Shown here: piece after piece, positions 25,078 through 35,179 of the stretch
How the letters are laid out: each line of letters begins with the position of its first letter
Position numbering within the stretch: position 1 is the first letter of the stretch
DNA from: Nocardioides sp. NBC_00368
GTDB taxonomy: Bacteria > Actinomycetota > Actinomycetes > Propionibacteriales > Nocardioidaceae
Assembly (NCBI RefSeq): GCF_036090055.1
Contig: NZ_CP107970.1
Span: 5,725,001 to 5,789,000, forward strand
Length of the DNA: 64,000 nt
Direction of reading: 5' to 3'
Notes under the pieces: model-generated
The model's database searches: none
Told to the model about the DNA's origin: nothing
Seen by the model: the letters and a program-made list of their open reading frames with translations, nothing else
Made by a program: the position numbers and the translations under genes

Positions 25078-25802
25078 GCACTGTGACTGAGCGCTACCCG
25101 ATCGCGACCGAGGACGAGCAGACCAAGGCGATAGATGCGGCTGCGGCCGCCCTTCAGGCCGGCGAGCTCGTGATCGTGCCGACCGACACGGTCTACGGCG
25201 TCGCCGCCGACGCGTTCGACAAGGGAGCGGTGGCCGGCCTGCTGGCCGCCAAGGGCCGCGGCCGCGCGATGCCGCCGCCGGTGCTGATCTCCAACGTCGC
25301 CACCCTCGACGCCCTCGCCACCCGGATCCCCGACTGGGCCCGCACCCTTGTCGAGGAGTTCTGGCCCGGGGCGCTGACGGTCGTCTTCCACCAGCAGCCG
25401 TCGCTGCAGTGGGATCTGGGCGAGGCCCGCCAGACGGTGGCCGTACGCATCCCCGACTCCGACATCCTGCGCCGGATCATCGACCGGGTCGGCCCGCTGG
25501 CGACCAGCTCGGCCAACCGCACCACGATGCCGGCCGCCACCAACGCCGACCAGGCCGACGAGATGCTCGGCAAGATGGTCAGGGCGATCATCGACGGGGG
25601 CGAGTCGCCCGTGGGCGAGGCGTCCACGATCATCTCCGCCACCGGTGACGAGCCGAAGGTCCTGCGAGAGGGCGCGATCAGCATCGACCGGATCAACGAG
25701 CTGCTCGCGAAGCACGGTGTCGCCATCCGGCGCCCGGGCGACCCGGACCCGGCCGTGGCCGACACCGATGTGCCCGACACGGACACCGACGCAGAAGCCT
25801 GA
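25074..25802 (+). CDS. L-threonylcarbamoyladenylate synthase (Sua5/YwlC/TsaC family)
   Basis: 242 aa. The YrdC domain shows ELVIVPTDTVYGVAADA, KGRGRAMPPPVLISN and GPLATSSANRTTMPAATNAD. It makes threonylcarbamoyl-AMP from threonine, bicarbonate and ATP for the t6A37 modification of tRNAs reading ANN codons. The C-terminal 40 residues end in an acidic tail (PAVADTDVPDTDTDAEA) rather than a full Sua5 domain. It overlaps prmC by 4 bp and wecA by 1 bp. Confidence 0.92.
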   Translation: MSTVTERYPIATEDEQTKAIDAAAAALQAGELVIVPTDTVYGVAADAFDKGAVAGLLAAKGRGRAMPPPVLISNVATLDALATRIPDWARTLVEEFWPGALTVVFHQQPSLQWDLGEARQTVAVRIPDSDILRRIIDRVGPLATSSANRTTMPAATNADQADEMLGKMVRAIIDGGESPVGEASTIISATGDEPKVLREGAISIDRINELLAKHGVAIRRPGDPDPAVADTDVPDTDTDAEA

Positions 25803-26977
25803 TGCGCGCCTACGTCCTCCTCTTCCTGGTCGCCGCCGTGGTGACCTACCTGCTCACCGTCGTCGCCCGCGAGTTCGCGATGCGCACGGGGGCTGTCGCG
25901 AAGGTCCGCGACCGTGACGTACATGCCGTGCCGATCCCCTACATGGGCGGTGTGGCGATGCTGGGCGGCCTGGTCGCCGCCTACCTGGTGGCCCGTGAGC
26001 TGCCGTTCCTCGCCGACGCCCCCGACTTCGTGCTGCAGGACACCGGCGTGGTGATCCTGGCCGGCGCGCTGATCTGCATCGTCGGCGTCGTCGACGACAT
26101 CTTCGAGCTCGATGCCCTCACCAAGCTGGGCGGTCAGGTGCTGGCCACCGCGATCCTGGTGGGCTTCAACCTGCAGTACACCTTCATCACCTTCCCCGAC
26201 GGCACCCAGTTCGCCGTCGACCCGGCCCAGGGTGCGCTGCTCACGGGGCTGGTGGTGATCACCGTGGTCAACGCGGTCAACTTCATCGACGGTCTGGACG
26301 GTCTGGCGGCGGGCGTCGTCGGCATCGGCGCGCTGGCCTTCTTCCTGTTCTGCTACCAGTTCACCCGCATCAACGACATCGGCCGCGCGTCCACCGCCGC
26401 CCTGCTGAGCGTCGCGCTCGCCGGAGCGTGCGTCGGCTTCCTGATCCACAACTGGCACCCTGCTCGGCTCTTCATGGGCGACAGCGGCTCGATGCTGATC
26501 GGCCTCATCCTCGCCGCCAGCGCCGTCACGCTCTCCGGTTCCTACAGCGCCGGCGGTTTGAACGTGAACGCCTTCGACGCCTCCACCGCGCTCCTGGTGA
26601 CCTTCCTGCCGCTGCTGCTACCCCTGACCATCCTGGTCGTCCCACTCGTCGACCTGGTCCTGGCCGTCGTACGCCGCACCCGCGCCGGCCGCTCCCCGTT
26701 CGCCGCGGACAAGAAGCACCTGCACCACCGCCTCCTGGAGATCGGCCACTCCCAGCGCCGTGCCGTGCTGATCATGTGGCTCTGGGCCGGCCTGATGTCC
26801 TTCGGATCGGTCTTCGTGACCCTCTACCGCGGCCCCGTCGTCATCACCGGCCTCGCCGTCGCCACCGCCCTCATCGTGCTGCTCACCTTCGTCCTCCCCA
26901 AGATCCGCGGCGAGCGCACCGACAAGCTCCTCGAGGTCCCCGAGGACCTCACCCCGCTGGAGGAGCAGCCCCGATAG
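25802..26977 (+). CDS. wecA: Polyprenyl-phosphate GlcNAc-1-phosphate transferase (WecA/Rfe, MraY superfamily)
   Basis: 391 aa with about ten membrane helices. Cytoplasmic-loop motifs typical of WecA/MraY are IPYMGGVAML, VVDDIFELDALTKLGGQ (Mg-binding Asp pair), NAVNFIDGLDGLAAG, ARLFMGDSGSM and KKHLHHRLLEIGHS. It transfers GlcNAc-1-phosphate to a polyprenyl phosphate, starting the linker of cell-wall polymers such as arabinogalactan or teichoic acid, which LCP proteins like the one at 5393 later attach. The start is coupled to the Sua5 stop (TGATG). Confidence 0.9.
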   Translation: MRAYVLLFLVAAVVTYLLTVVAREFAMRTGAVAKVRDRDVHAVPIPYMGGVAMLGGLVAAYLVARELPFLADAPDFVLQDTGVVILAGALICIVGVVDDIFELDALTKLGGQVLATAILVGFNLQYTFITFPDGTQFAVDPAQGALLTGLVVITVVNAVNFIDGLDGLAAGVVGIGALAFFLFCYQFTRINDIGRASTAALLSVALAGACVGFLIHNWHPARLFMGDSGSMLIGLILAASAVTLSGSYSAGGLNVNAFDASTALLVTFLPLLLPLTILVVPLVDLVLAVVRRTRAGRSPFAADKKHLHHRLLEIGHSQRRAVLIMWLWAGLMSFGSVFVTLYRGPVVITGLAVATALIVLLTFVLPKIRGERTDKLLEVPEDLTPLEEQPR

Positions 26978-26984
26978 CGGTGCC

Positions 26985-26996
26985 TTGATCGATCAA
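26985..26996. promoter_or_regulatory. 12-bp perfect palindrome before the atp operon
   Basis: TTGATCGATCAA lies 8 bp after the wecA stop and about 20 bp before the Crp-type site. It may be an operator; it is too small to terminate. Confidence 0.3.
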
Positions 26997-27012
26997 TTAG
27001 GGCGCCCAAAGA

Positions 27013-27049
27013 CGCTTGTGATAGTTTTCACGAGCGTTCGGGATACGCT
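27013..27049 (+). promoter_or_regulatory. Crp/GlxR-type site and promoter of the atp operon
   Basis: TGTGA-TAGTTT-TCACG (27017-27032) matches the TGTGA-N6-TCACA consensus at 9 of 10 positions and sits in a wider dyad (ACGCTTGTGA ... TCACGAGCGT). A -10 TACGCT lies at 27044-27049. The site overlaps the -35 region, so a regulator here would more likely repress or modulate than act as a classical upstream activator. Confidence 0.55.
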
Positions 27050-27091
27050 CCTGAACACGTGAAATGCCCCCAGAGAGAACGGCCGCCGACG

Positions 27092-27508
27092 ATGACGACC
27101 GCAACCAGCAAATCCAAGGTGCTGCGAGGTTCTGCCGCAGTGTCCGCAGTTGCTGTGCTCGCGGCCCTCGGGGTGGCTTTCCTTCTTGCTGGGACCAATG
27201 GTCTGACCGGTGCCGCGATCGGTTCGATCGCCACCGTCGTCGTGCTGGCGGTCGGCTCGTGGGCGATGTTCTTGGTCGCGGCGAAGTCGCCCGCCTTGTC
27301 GCTGCCCGCCGCCGTCGGTGTCTTCACCCTGTCAGGCATGGTTCTCTTCGTCGTCCTGCTGATCGTTTCGCAGACCGGTGGAGACGCTGTCGTACGTCCG
27401 GCAGCCTTCTCGGTCATGGCGCTCACGGTCGCATGGACGACCACGTTTGCGTTCCTGGTGCGACGCGAGCGGATTCCGCTCTTCGACTTGCCCGGGGCAG
27501 ACTCATGA
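27092..27508 (+). CDS. atpI: ATP synthase protein I-like membrane protein
   Basis: 138 aa with four predicted membrane helices and an Arg-rich C-terminal end (VRRERIPLFDLPGADS). Sequence conservation in this family is low; the call rests on its size, topology and position between wecA and atpB, where actinobacteria carry atpI. AtpI assists c-ring assembly or magnesium supply. An in-frame GTG at 27059, 9 nt after the TACGCT box, could be a leaderless start adding 11 residues; a GAGAGAAC stretch 12-19 nt before ATG 27092 is a weak ribosome site. Confidence 0.7.
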   Translation: MTTATSKSKVLRGSAAVSAVAVLAALGVAFLLAGTNGLTGAAIGSIATVVVLAVGSWAMFLVAAKSPALSLPAAVGVFTLSGMVLFVVLLIVSQTGGDAVVRPAAFSVMALTVAWTTTFAFLVRRERIPLFDLPGADS

Positions 27509-27621
27509 CCCGCCAGTAGCGCCTGATATCGTCCGGGCCGTCGGGGGCGGCCGCCGGGATGATGCCCGAGCCTTTGAAGCTCGCCACCCAGAATCGTAAG
27601 TTCGAACAAACAGGAGACAGC

Positions 27622-28428
27622 GTGAAGTCGCTTGCCGCCACCGTTATGGCGTCGGAGTCGGGGCCTCATATCCCGGGGCCCGCGGACTTCTTCCTTCCGC
27701 CGATCGTCGGGTCCGGCGACTGGGCTCTGACCAAGGTGGGTCTCCTGGTCCTGCTGTCCGTCGTGATCGTTCTCGGCTTCTTCTACGCGGCCTCTCGCAA
27801 GGCCGCGGTCGTTCCGGGCCGGCTGCAGTTCGCCGGTGAGTACGTCTACGGGATGGTCCGCAACTCCATCGCGCGCGACATCATCGGCTCCCACGACTAC
27901 ATGAGGTTCGTGCCGTACCTGTTCACGGTCTTCACCTTCATCCTGGTCAACAACTTCTACGGGATCATCCCGTTGATCCAGTTCCCGACGATGTCGCACA
28001 TCGGCTTCACGGCGGCGCTGGCGGCCATCACCTGGCTGATCTACAACATCGTCGGCATCGCGAAGCACGGTTTCGTCGGCTACCTCAAGCTCCAGACCGT
28101 GCCTGGCGGCGTGAGCGGCCCGATCCTGCTCATGATGGTGCCGCTGGAGTTCCTCTCCAACATCATCGTGCGCCCGTTCACGCTGGCGATCCGTCTCTTC
28201 GCCACCATGTTCGCCGGTCACCTGTTGGTGGCGCTCTTCTCCATCGGCGGCGCCTGGCTGATCCTGCACTACGCTCCGGCATGGCAGGGTGTCGCGGCCG
28301 GCGTCTTCGCCTTCCTGCTCGGCATCTTCGTGTCCTTCCTGGACATGCTGATCATGTTCCTGCAGGCCTATGTCTTCACGCTGCTCTCGGCGATGTACAT
28401 CGCCGGGGCGGTCGCCGACGAGCACTGA
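27622..28428 (+). CDS. atpB: ATP synthase Fo subunit a
   Basis: 268 aa with six predicted membrane helices. The helix holding the essential Arg that faces the c-ring is in PFTLAIRLFATMFAGHLLV; LVNNFYGIIPLIQFPT is the typical earlier loop. It forms the proton half-channels. GTG 27622 has AGGAG 7 nt upstream; earlier in-frame ATGs lack one. A 113-bp gap separates it from atpI and may hold a second promoter (TATCGT at 27528-27533). Confidence 0.94.
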   Translation: MKSLAATVMASESGPHIPGPADFFLPPIVGSGDWALTKVGLLVLLSVVIVLGFFYAASRKAAVVPGRLQFAGEYVYGMVRNSIARDIIGSHDYMRFVPYLFTVFTFILVNNFYGIIPLIQFPTMSHIGFTAALAAITWLIYNIVGIAKHGFVGYLKLQTVPGGVSGPILLMMVPLEFLSNIIVRPFTLAIRLFATMFAGHLLVALFSIGGAWLILHYAPAWQGVAAGVFAFLLGIFVSFLDMLIMFLQAYVFTLLSAMYIAGAVADEH

Positions 28429-28504
28429 CGTCTCGTCTGAACAGCCAACCCAAGTCGACGCACAACAACTGACGCAGATCGCGTCACAACCGGAAGGAAA
28501 TCCC

Positions 28505-28717
28505 ATGGAACTGTCGGGACAGCTCGGAATCATCGGCCTCGGCCTCTCCGCCATCGGCCCGGGTGTCGGTGTCGGTCTGATCTTCGCCGCGTACGTCGCC
28601 GGTGTTGCCCGTCAGCCGGAGGCCCAGAGCCGCCTGCAGGCGATCGCGATCCTCGGCTTCGCTCTGTGTGAGCAGTTCTTCATCATCTCCCTGGCTCTCG
28701 CCTTCGTCCTTCGCTGA
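28505..28717 (+). CDS. atpE: ATP synthase Fo subunit c
   Basis: 70 aa hairpin of two membrane helices joined by the polar loop RQPEAQ. The proton-carrying carboxylate is Glu56 in GFALCEQFFIISLAL, with no extra sodium-ligand pattern visible, so the ring is presumably proton-driven. In mycobacteria the equivalent Glu is the bedaquiline target. ATG 28505 has GGAAGGAAA 4-12 nt upstream. Confidence 0.95.
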   Translation: MELSGQLGIIGLGLSAIGPGVGVGLIFAAYVAGVARQPEAQSRLQAIAILGFALCEQFFIISLALAFVLR

Positions 28718-28743
28718 CGTAGGGAACTACTGAAGGTTCCGAC

Positions 28744-29280
28744 ATGATCCTTACCCAGGTAACCGCTGCGGAGACCGAGATCAACCCGTTGGTCCCGCAC
28801 GTCCCGGAGATCATCCTCGGTGTCATCGTCATCGCCATCCTCTTCGTGGGAGTAGCGAAGTTCATCGTTCCGAACTTCGAGAAGGCGTACGCCGATCGAA
28901 CCGCGGCGATCGAAGGTGGCATCGAGAACGCCAACGCCAAGCAGGCCGAGGCCGATGCCAAGCTCGCCCAGCTGGAGGCTCAGCTGGCCGATGCCCGTCA
29001 CGAGGCTGCCCGCATCCGCGAGCAGGCCCGCGAGGAGGGCGCCGCGATCAAGGCCGAGCTCCGCGCTGAGGCGCAGGCCGAGGCCGAGCGCATCATCACC
29101 GCAGGCAAGGCGCAGATCGAGGCCGAGCGCCAGGCGGCTGCTGCATCGCTGAAGACCGAGGTCGGCTCGCTGGCCACCGGTCTCGCCGGTCGCATCGTCG
29201 GGGAGTCCCTCGACGACGACGAGCGTTCCAGCCGTGTGGTCGAGCGGTTCCTCGCCGACCTCGAGGCAGGGGTTCACTGA
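28744..29280 (+). CDS. atpF: ATP synthase Fo subunit b
   Basis: 178 aa. One N-terminal membrane helix (EIILGVIVIAILFVGVAKFI) leads into a long Ala/Glu/Lys/Arg coiled coil that forms the peripheral stalk, ending in the delta-binding segment. It is an ordinary b subunit; there is no b-delta fusion as seen in mycobacteria. Its stop overlaps the atpH start (TGATG). Confidence 0.94.
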   Translation: MILTQVTAAETEINPLVPHVPEIILGVIVIAILFVGVAKFIVPNFEKAYADRTAAIEGGIENANAKQAEADAKLAQLEAQLADARHEAARIREQAREEGAAIKAELRAEAQAEAERIITAGKAQIEAERQAAAASLKTEVGSLATGLAGRIVGESLDDDERSSRVVERFLADLEAGVH

Positions 29281-30092
29281 TGGACTTCCGTGGAGCGTCG
29301 GCCGACGCAGTTGCCGCCCTGACCGAGGAGCTGAAGACCGCTGTCTCCGCCTCTCCCGAGGCGGCGGCGAAGGCGGCCGACTCCCTCTTCGAGGTCTCCC
29401 AGACCTTCCGCGCCGAAGCAGCTCTGCGCCGCTTCGTCACCGACGCATCGGTGCCGTCGGAGGCCAAGACCGGCCTCGTCGGTGAGCTCTTCGGCGGGAA
29501 GGTCGACGCGACGGCCCTCAGCGTGGTCCAGTCGGCGGTCAAGCACCGCTGGACGCACGCCGGTGACCTGAGCGACGCGGTCGAGCGACTGAGCGAGATC
29601 GCCGCGGTCCGCAGCGCCGGTGGAGAGGCCAAGCGCCTCGCCGACGAGCTGTTCGCGGTCCAGCAGGCCGTGCAGGAGACGCCGGAGCTGCGCGACGCGC
29701 TCTCCGACCCGGCTCGCACGACCGAGGACAAGGTCACGCTGGTCGACGACCTTCTCGGCGGCAAGGCGCTGGCAGCGACCGTCGCCCTGACCAAGCAGGC
29801 CCTGGCGGGCACCTACCGCACCGCCACGGTCGCGCTGGGTGAATACCAGAAGGTCGCCGCCGCGGTCGCGGGCGAAGGCACCGCGGTCGTCCGCGTGGCC
29901 GCTCCGCTCTCGGAGGCGGACACCACCCGCCTGGCTGCGGCCCTCGCGAAGAAGTACGGCCGCGAGGTCCACCTGAACATCGTGGTCGACCCGGCCATCG
30001 TCGGCGGCATCAAGGTCTCGATCGGTGACGACGTCATCGACGGCACCATCTCCAGCCGCCTCGACGGGGCGCAGCGAGCACTCGCCGGCTGA
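29280..30092 (+). CDS. atpH: ATP synthase F1 subunit delta
   Basis: 270 aa, longer than the 177-aa E. coli protein as is usual in actinobacteria. The N-terminal half is helical; the C-terminal conserved patch is KKYGREVHLNIVVDPAIVGG and IGDDVIDGTISSRLDGAQRA, which links the b stalk to the alpha subunits. Coupled to atpF by a 1-bp overlap; a 78-bp gap to atpA contains the small dyad CTGTGT-G-ACACAG (30126-30138). Confidence 0.93.
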   Translation: MDFRGASADAVAALTEELKTAVSASPEAAAKAADSLFEVSQTFRAEAALRRFVTDASVPSEAKTGLVGELFGGKVDATALSVVQSAVKHRWTHAGDLSDAVERLSEIAAVRSAGGEAKRLADELFAVQQAVQETPELRDALSDPARTTEDKVTLVDDLLGGKALAATVALTKQALAGTYRTATVALGEYQKVAAAVAGEGTAVVRVAAPLSEADTTRLAAALAKKYGREVHLNIVVDPAIVGGIKVSIGDDVIDGTISSRLDGAQRALAG

Positions 30093-30170
30093 TCCGGCAT
30101 CACGGCCCAACTGGCCGTATGACCCCTGTGTGACACAGACTTCGACGTAAGAACGAGAGAGAAGGCAGAG

Positions 30171-31811
<1,641 letters not shown>

Positions 31812-31814
31812 CCC

Positions 31815-32741
31815 ATGGCCGTGTCAGTGCGTGAACTCCGCGCGCGGATCAAGTCGACGGAGTCGATGAAGAAGATCACGCGCGCCATGGAGCTCATCGC
31901 TGCGTCCCGGATCATCAAGGCGCAGCAGCGGGCCAATGCGGCCGCGCCGTACGCCCGTGAGCTCACCCGCGCCGTCTCGGCGGTGGCGACCTACTCCAAC
32001 GTGGACCACCCGCTGACCACCGAGCCGGAGGCGCCGACGCGCGCCGCCGTGCTGGTGGTCACCAGCGACCGTGGTCTGGCCGGCTCCTACTCCTCGAGCG
32101 TGCTCAAGGAGGCCGAGGGCCTGGTCGAGAAGCTCAAGGCCGAGGGCAAGGAGGTCGACCTCTACGTCACCGGACGTAAGGCCGAGGCCTTCTACAAGTT
32201 CCGCGGCCGTTCCGTGGCGCAGGCCTGGACCGGCTTCTCCGACCGTCCGGACTACGACGCGGCCAAGGAGATCGGCGAGAAGCTGATCGAGGTCTTCGTC
32301 GAGGGCACGGAGGCCGAGAAGGCTGCCGCCCCCGGCGTCGACGAGGTCCACGTGGTCTACACGCGGTTCATCACCATGATGACGCAGAAGCCCACCGCCG
32401 TACGTCTCCTGCCCCTGGAGGTCGTGGAGGGCACCGAGGCTCCGGCCGAGGGTGACGTCCTGCCGCTCTACGAGTTCGAGCCGTCGGCCGAGGCCGTGCT
32501 CGACTCGCTGCTTCCGCAGTACGTCGTGAGCCGGATCTGGTTCGCGCTGCTGCAGGCGGCCGCCTCCGAGCTGGCCCAGCGTCAGAAGGCGATGAAGTCG
32601 GCTACCGACAACGCCGACGAGCTCATCAAGAAGTTCACCCGGGTTGCCAACCAGGCTCGCCAGGCCGGCATCACCCAGGAGATCAGCGAGATCGTCGGTG
32701 GCGTGAACGCGCTGGCCGACGCCCAGGCTGCGAACGACTGA
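31815..32741 (+). CDS. atpG: ATP synthase F1 subunit gamma
   Basis: 308 aa central stalk. It begins with RELRARIKSTESMKKITRAM and ends with RVANQARQAGITQEISEIVG, the two helices of the rotor coiled coil. An insertion of about 15 residues relative to E. coli lies in the middle (KLKAEGKEVDLYVTGRKAEA region), common in actinobacteria. Three bases separate it from the atpA stop. Confidence 0.95.
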   Translation: MAVSVRELRARIKSTESMKKITRAMELIAASRIIKAQQRANAAAPYARELTRAVSAVATYSNVDHPLTTEPEAPTRAAVLVVTSDRGLAGSYSSSVLKEAEGLVEKLKAEGKEVDLYVTGRKAEAFYKFRGRSVAQAWTGFSDRPDYDAAKEIGEKLIEVFVEGTEAEKAAAPGVDEVHVVYTRFITMMTQKPTAVRLLPLEVVEGTEAPAEGDVLPLYEFEPSAEAVLDSLLPQYVVSRIWFALLQAAASELAQRQKAMKSATDNADELIKKFTRVANQARQAGITQEISEIVGGVNALADAQAAND

Positions 32742-32767
32742 GAACCCACAGAAAGACTGACTAGAAA

Positions 32768-34204
32768 ATGACCGCACAGGTTGACGAGAAGACCACGACG
32801 GGCCGCATCGCCCGCGTGATCGGCCCGGTCGTCGACGTGGAGTTCCCCGTCGACGCCATGCCGGAAATCTACAACAAGCTCGAGGTCGAGGTCACCGTCA
32901 ACGGTGAGACCTCCATCCTGCCGCTCGAGGTCGCCCAGCACATCGGTGACGGCATGGTCCGCGCGATCTCGCTGAAGCCGACCGACGGCGTCGTCCGCGG
33001 TGCCACCGTGACCGACACCGGCGCGCCGATCACCGTGCCCGTGGGTGACGTCACCCTCGGCCACGTGTTCAACGCGACCGGCGACATCCTGGATGTCGAC
33101 CCGTCCACGGTCGAGGTCAAGGAGCGCTGGGGCATCCACCGCAAGGCTCCGGCCTTCGACCAGCTCGAGTCCAAGACCCAGATGTTCGAGACCGGCATCA
33201 AGGTCATCGACCTCCTCACCCCGTACGTGACCGGTGGAAAGATCGGCCTCTTCGGTGGTGCGGGCGTCGGCAAGACCGTCCTCATCCAGGAGATGATCGC
33301 CCGAGTCGCCAAGAACCACGGTGGTGTCTCCGTGTTCGCCGGTGTCGGCGAGCGCACCCGTGAGGGCAACGACCTCATCCACGAGATGCAGGAGGCCGGC
33401 GTCTACGACAAGGTCGCCCTGACCTTCGGCCAGATGGACGAGCCGCCGGGCACGCGTCTTCGCGTGGCCCTCTCGGCGCTGACGATGGCGGAGTACTTCC
33501 GCGACGTCCAGGGCCAGGACGTGCTGCTGTTCATCGACAACATCTTCCGCTTCACCCAGGCGGGCTCCGAGGTCTCCACCCTGCTGGGCCGGATGCCGTC
33601 CGCGGTGGGCTACCAGCCCAACCTCGCCGACGAGATGGGTCTGCTCCAGGAGCGGATCACCTCGACGCGTGGTCACTCGATCACCTCGATGCAGGCGATC
33701 TACGTGCCGGCCGACGACTACACCGACCCGGCTCCGGCGACCACCTTCGCCCACCTCGACGCGACCACCGAGCTCTCCCGTGAGATCGCCTCGCTGGGTA
33801 TCTACCCGGCGGTGGACCCGCTGACGTCGACGTCGCGAATCCTGGACCCGCAGTACATCGGCCAGGACCACTACGACTGCGCCGTTCGCGTCAAGCAGAT
33901 CCTCCAGCGCAACAAGGAGCTGCAGGACATCATCGCGATCCTGGGTGTCGACGAGCTCTCCGAGGAAGACAAGATCATCGTCTCCCGTGCTCGCCGCATC
34001 CAGCGGTTCCTCTCGCAGAACACCTACGTCGCCAAGCAGTTCACCGGCATCGAGGGTTCGACGGTTCCGGTCAAGGACACCATCGAGGCGTTCAACAAGA
34101 TCGCCGACGGTGAGTACGACCACGTCGCCGAGCAGGCGTTCTTCATGTGCGGTGGCCTCGACGACGTCGAGGCGAAGTGGGCCGAGATCCAGAAGAGCCT
34201 CTGA
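32768..34204 (+). CDS. atpD: ATP synthase F1 subunit beta
   Basis: 478 aa catalytic subunit. Walker A is GGAGVGKTVLIQE near residue 163, the catalytic Glu follows in GVGERTREGNDL, and Walker B is DVLLFIDNIFRFTQAGSE. The DELSEEDK (DELSEED lever) motif near residue 396 is intact. Last base shared with atpC (TGATG). Confidence 0.97.
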   Translation: MTAQVDEKTTTGRIARVIGPVVDVEFPVDAMPEIYNKLEVEVTVNGETSILPLEVAQHIGDGMVRAISLKPTDGVVRGATVTDTGAPITVPVGDVTLGHVFNATGDILDVDPSTVEVKERWGIHRKAPAFDQLESKTQMFETGIKVIDLLTPYVTGGKIGLFGGAGVGKTVLIQEMIARVAKNHGGVSVFAGVGERTREGNDLIHEMQEAGVYDKVALTFGQMDEPPGTRLRVALSALTMAEYFRDVQGQDVLLFIDNIFRFTQAGSEVSTLLGRMPSAVGYQPNLADEMGLLQERITSTRGHSITSMQAIYVPADDYTDPAPATTFAHLDATTELSREIASLGIYPAVDPLTSTSRILDPQYIGQDHYDCAVRVKQILQRNKELQDIIAILGVDELSEEDKIIVSRARRIQRFLSQNTYVAKQFTGIEGSTVPVKDTIEAFNKIADGEYDHVAEQAFFMCGGLDDVEAKWAEIQKSL

Positions 34205-34596
34205 TGACGGACGCACTTCAGGTGGAGCTCGTCGCTGCAGACCGTGTGGTCTGGAGCGGCGGGGCCACCATGGTCATCGCCCGAACGGTCGACGGTGATG
34301 TCGGCATCCTGCGCGGTCACGCGCCGGTGCTGTCGGCACTCACCGAGGCGGTCGTGGAGATCACTCCGGAGGAGGGCACCGAGGTCATCGCGACCGTCGA
34401 CGGTGGCTTCCTCTCGGTGGCCAACGACCGCGTCTCGATCCTGTCCGAGCACGTGCTGCTGGCCCACGAGATCGACCTCAACCAAGCACAGGTCGAGCTC
34501 GAGGAGGCCCGTCGCCTGCTCGGCACCAACAACGACGCCGAGAAGCGCATCCGTCACGCCGAGGCACGCATCCGCGCTGTCGAGAAGGCCTCCTAG
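34204..34596 (+). CDS. atpC: ATP synthase F1 subunit epsilon
   Basis: 130 aa. The N-terminal beta-sandwich (LQVELVAADRVVWSGGA, GDVGILRGHAPVLSAL) couples the stalk to the c-ring; the two C-terminal helices (AQVELEEARRLLG, EKRIRHAEARIRAVEK) can inhibit hydrolysis. Ends the atpIBEFHAGDC operon. Confidence 0.95.
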   Translation: MTDALQVELVAADRVVWSGGATMVIARTVDGDVGILRGHAPVLSALTEAVVEITPEEGTEVIATVDGGFLSVANDRVSILSEHVLLAHEIDLNQAQVELEEARRLLGTNNDAEKRIRHAEARIRAVEKAS

Positions 34597-34617
34597 GGGA
34601 AGAGGGGCGATACCCGG

Positions 34618-35064
34618 ATGGCATGGTGGGAGCTGCTCTTGGCCGTTGTGGCCGCATTGCTTCTGCTTGTCCTCGCCTATGGCATCGGGATCGCCGCTCG
34701 TCGCCGTCTGCTCGCTCGCAACGGCGGCGTCTTCGAGCTGAGCCACCGCGTCCGGGACACCAGTCCCGGGCGCGGTTGGGTCATCGGCATCGGCCGCTAC
34801 TCCGGTGACGCACAGCTGGAGTGGTTCCGGATCTTCTCGCTCTCGCCCAAACCCAAACGGGTCTGGCGCCGCACCGAGATGGCCTACATCTCCAGCCGGT
34901 CTCCTGAAGGTATCGAGGAGCTGGTTCTCTACCCCGAGAGCCTGATCGTGACCTGCGAGGTCAACGGCGAGCACATCGACCTGGCGATGGACCCGCAGAC
35001 GCTGATCGGCTTCCAGGCGTGGCTCGAGTCCCGCCCGATGCGGTCCACCTGGACCGTCTTCTGA
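34618..35064 (+). CDS. DUF2550 family membrane protein
   Basis: 148 aa. One N-terminal membrane helix (LLLAVVAALLLLVLAYGIGI) is followed by a cytoplasmic domain carrying GRGWVIGIGRYSGDAQLEWF and KRVWRRTEM. Family of unknown function, found right after atpC in most actinobacteria, which is the case here (21-bp gap). It likely shares the atp transcript, up to the hairpin at 35078-35108. Confidence 0.88.
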   Translation: MAWWELLLAVVAALLLLVLAYGIGIAARRRLLARNGGVFELSHRVRDTSPGRGWVIGIGRYSGDAQLEWFRIFSLSPKPKRVWRRTEMAYISSRSPEGIEELVLYPESLIVTCEVNGEHIDLAMDPQTLIGFQAWLESRPMRSTWTVF

Positions 35065-35077
35065 GTCGTCCTCCTTC

Positions 35078-35108
35078 GGCCGTCCCCGGCACAACACCGG
35101 GGTCGGTC
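35078..35108 (+). terminator. Probable terminator of the atp operon
   Basis: GC-rich stem with CCCCGG (35084-35089) and CCGGGG (35097-35102) as its core, extended by imperfect pairs, followed by a T-containing stretch (35111-35118). Confidence 0.55.
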
Positions 35109-35160
35109 GGTTTGCTTTCGGGGGCTTCCCTGATTGTCCGGAGGGCGTCTGCGGCGGATC

Positions 35161-35179
35161 GTTGAGGTATGTCCTCAAC
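35161..35179 (+). promoter_or_regulatory. Hairpin enclosing the start codon of the DUF1707/DUF4870 gene
   Basis: GTTGAGG (35161-35167) and CCTCAAC (35173-35179) pair perfectly; the 5-nt loop TATGT contains ATG 35169 and the stem buries the only GAGG ribosome-like sequence. Confidence 0.5.

Noticed and set aside
28744..30092. A possible b-delta fusion of ATP synthase as in mycobacteria
   Set aside because: atpF and atpH are separate complete genes overlapping by one base.
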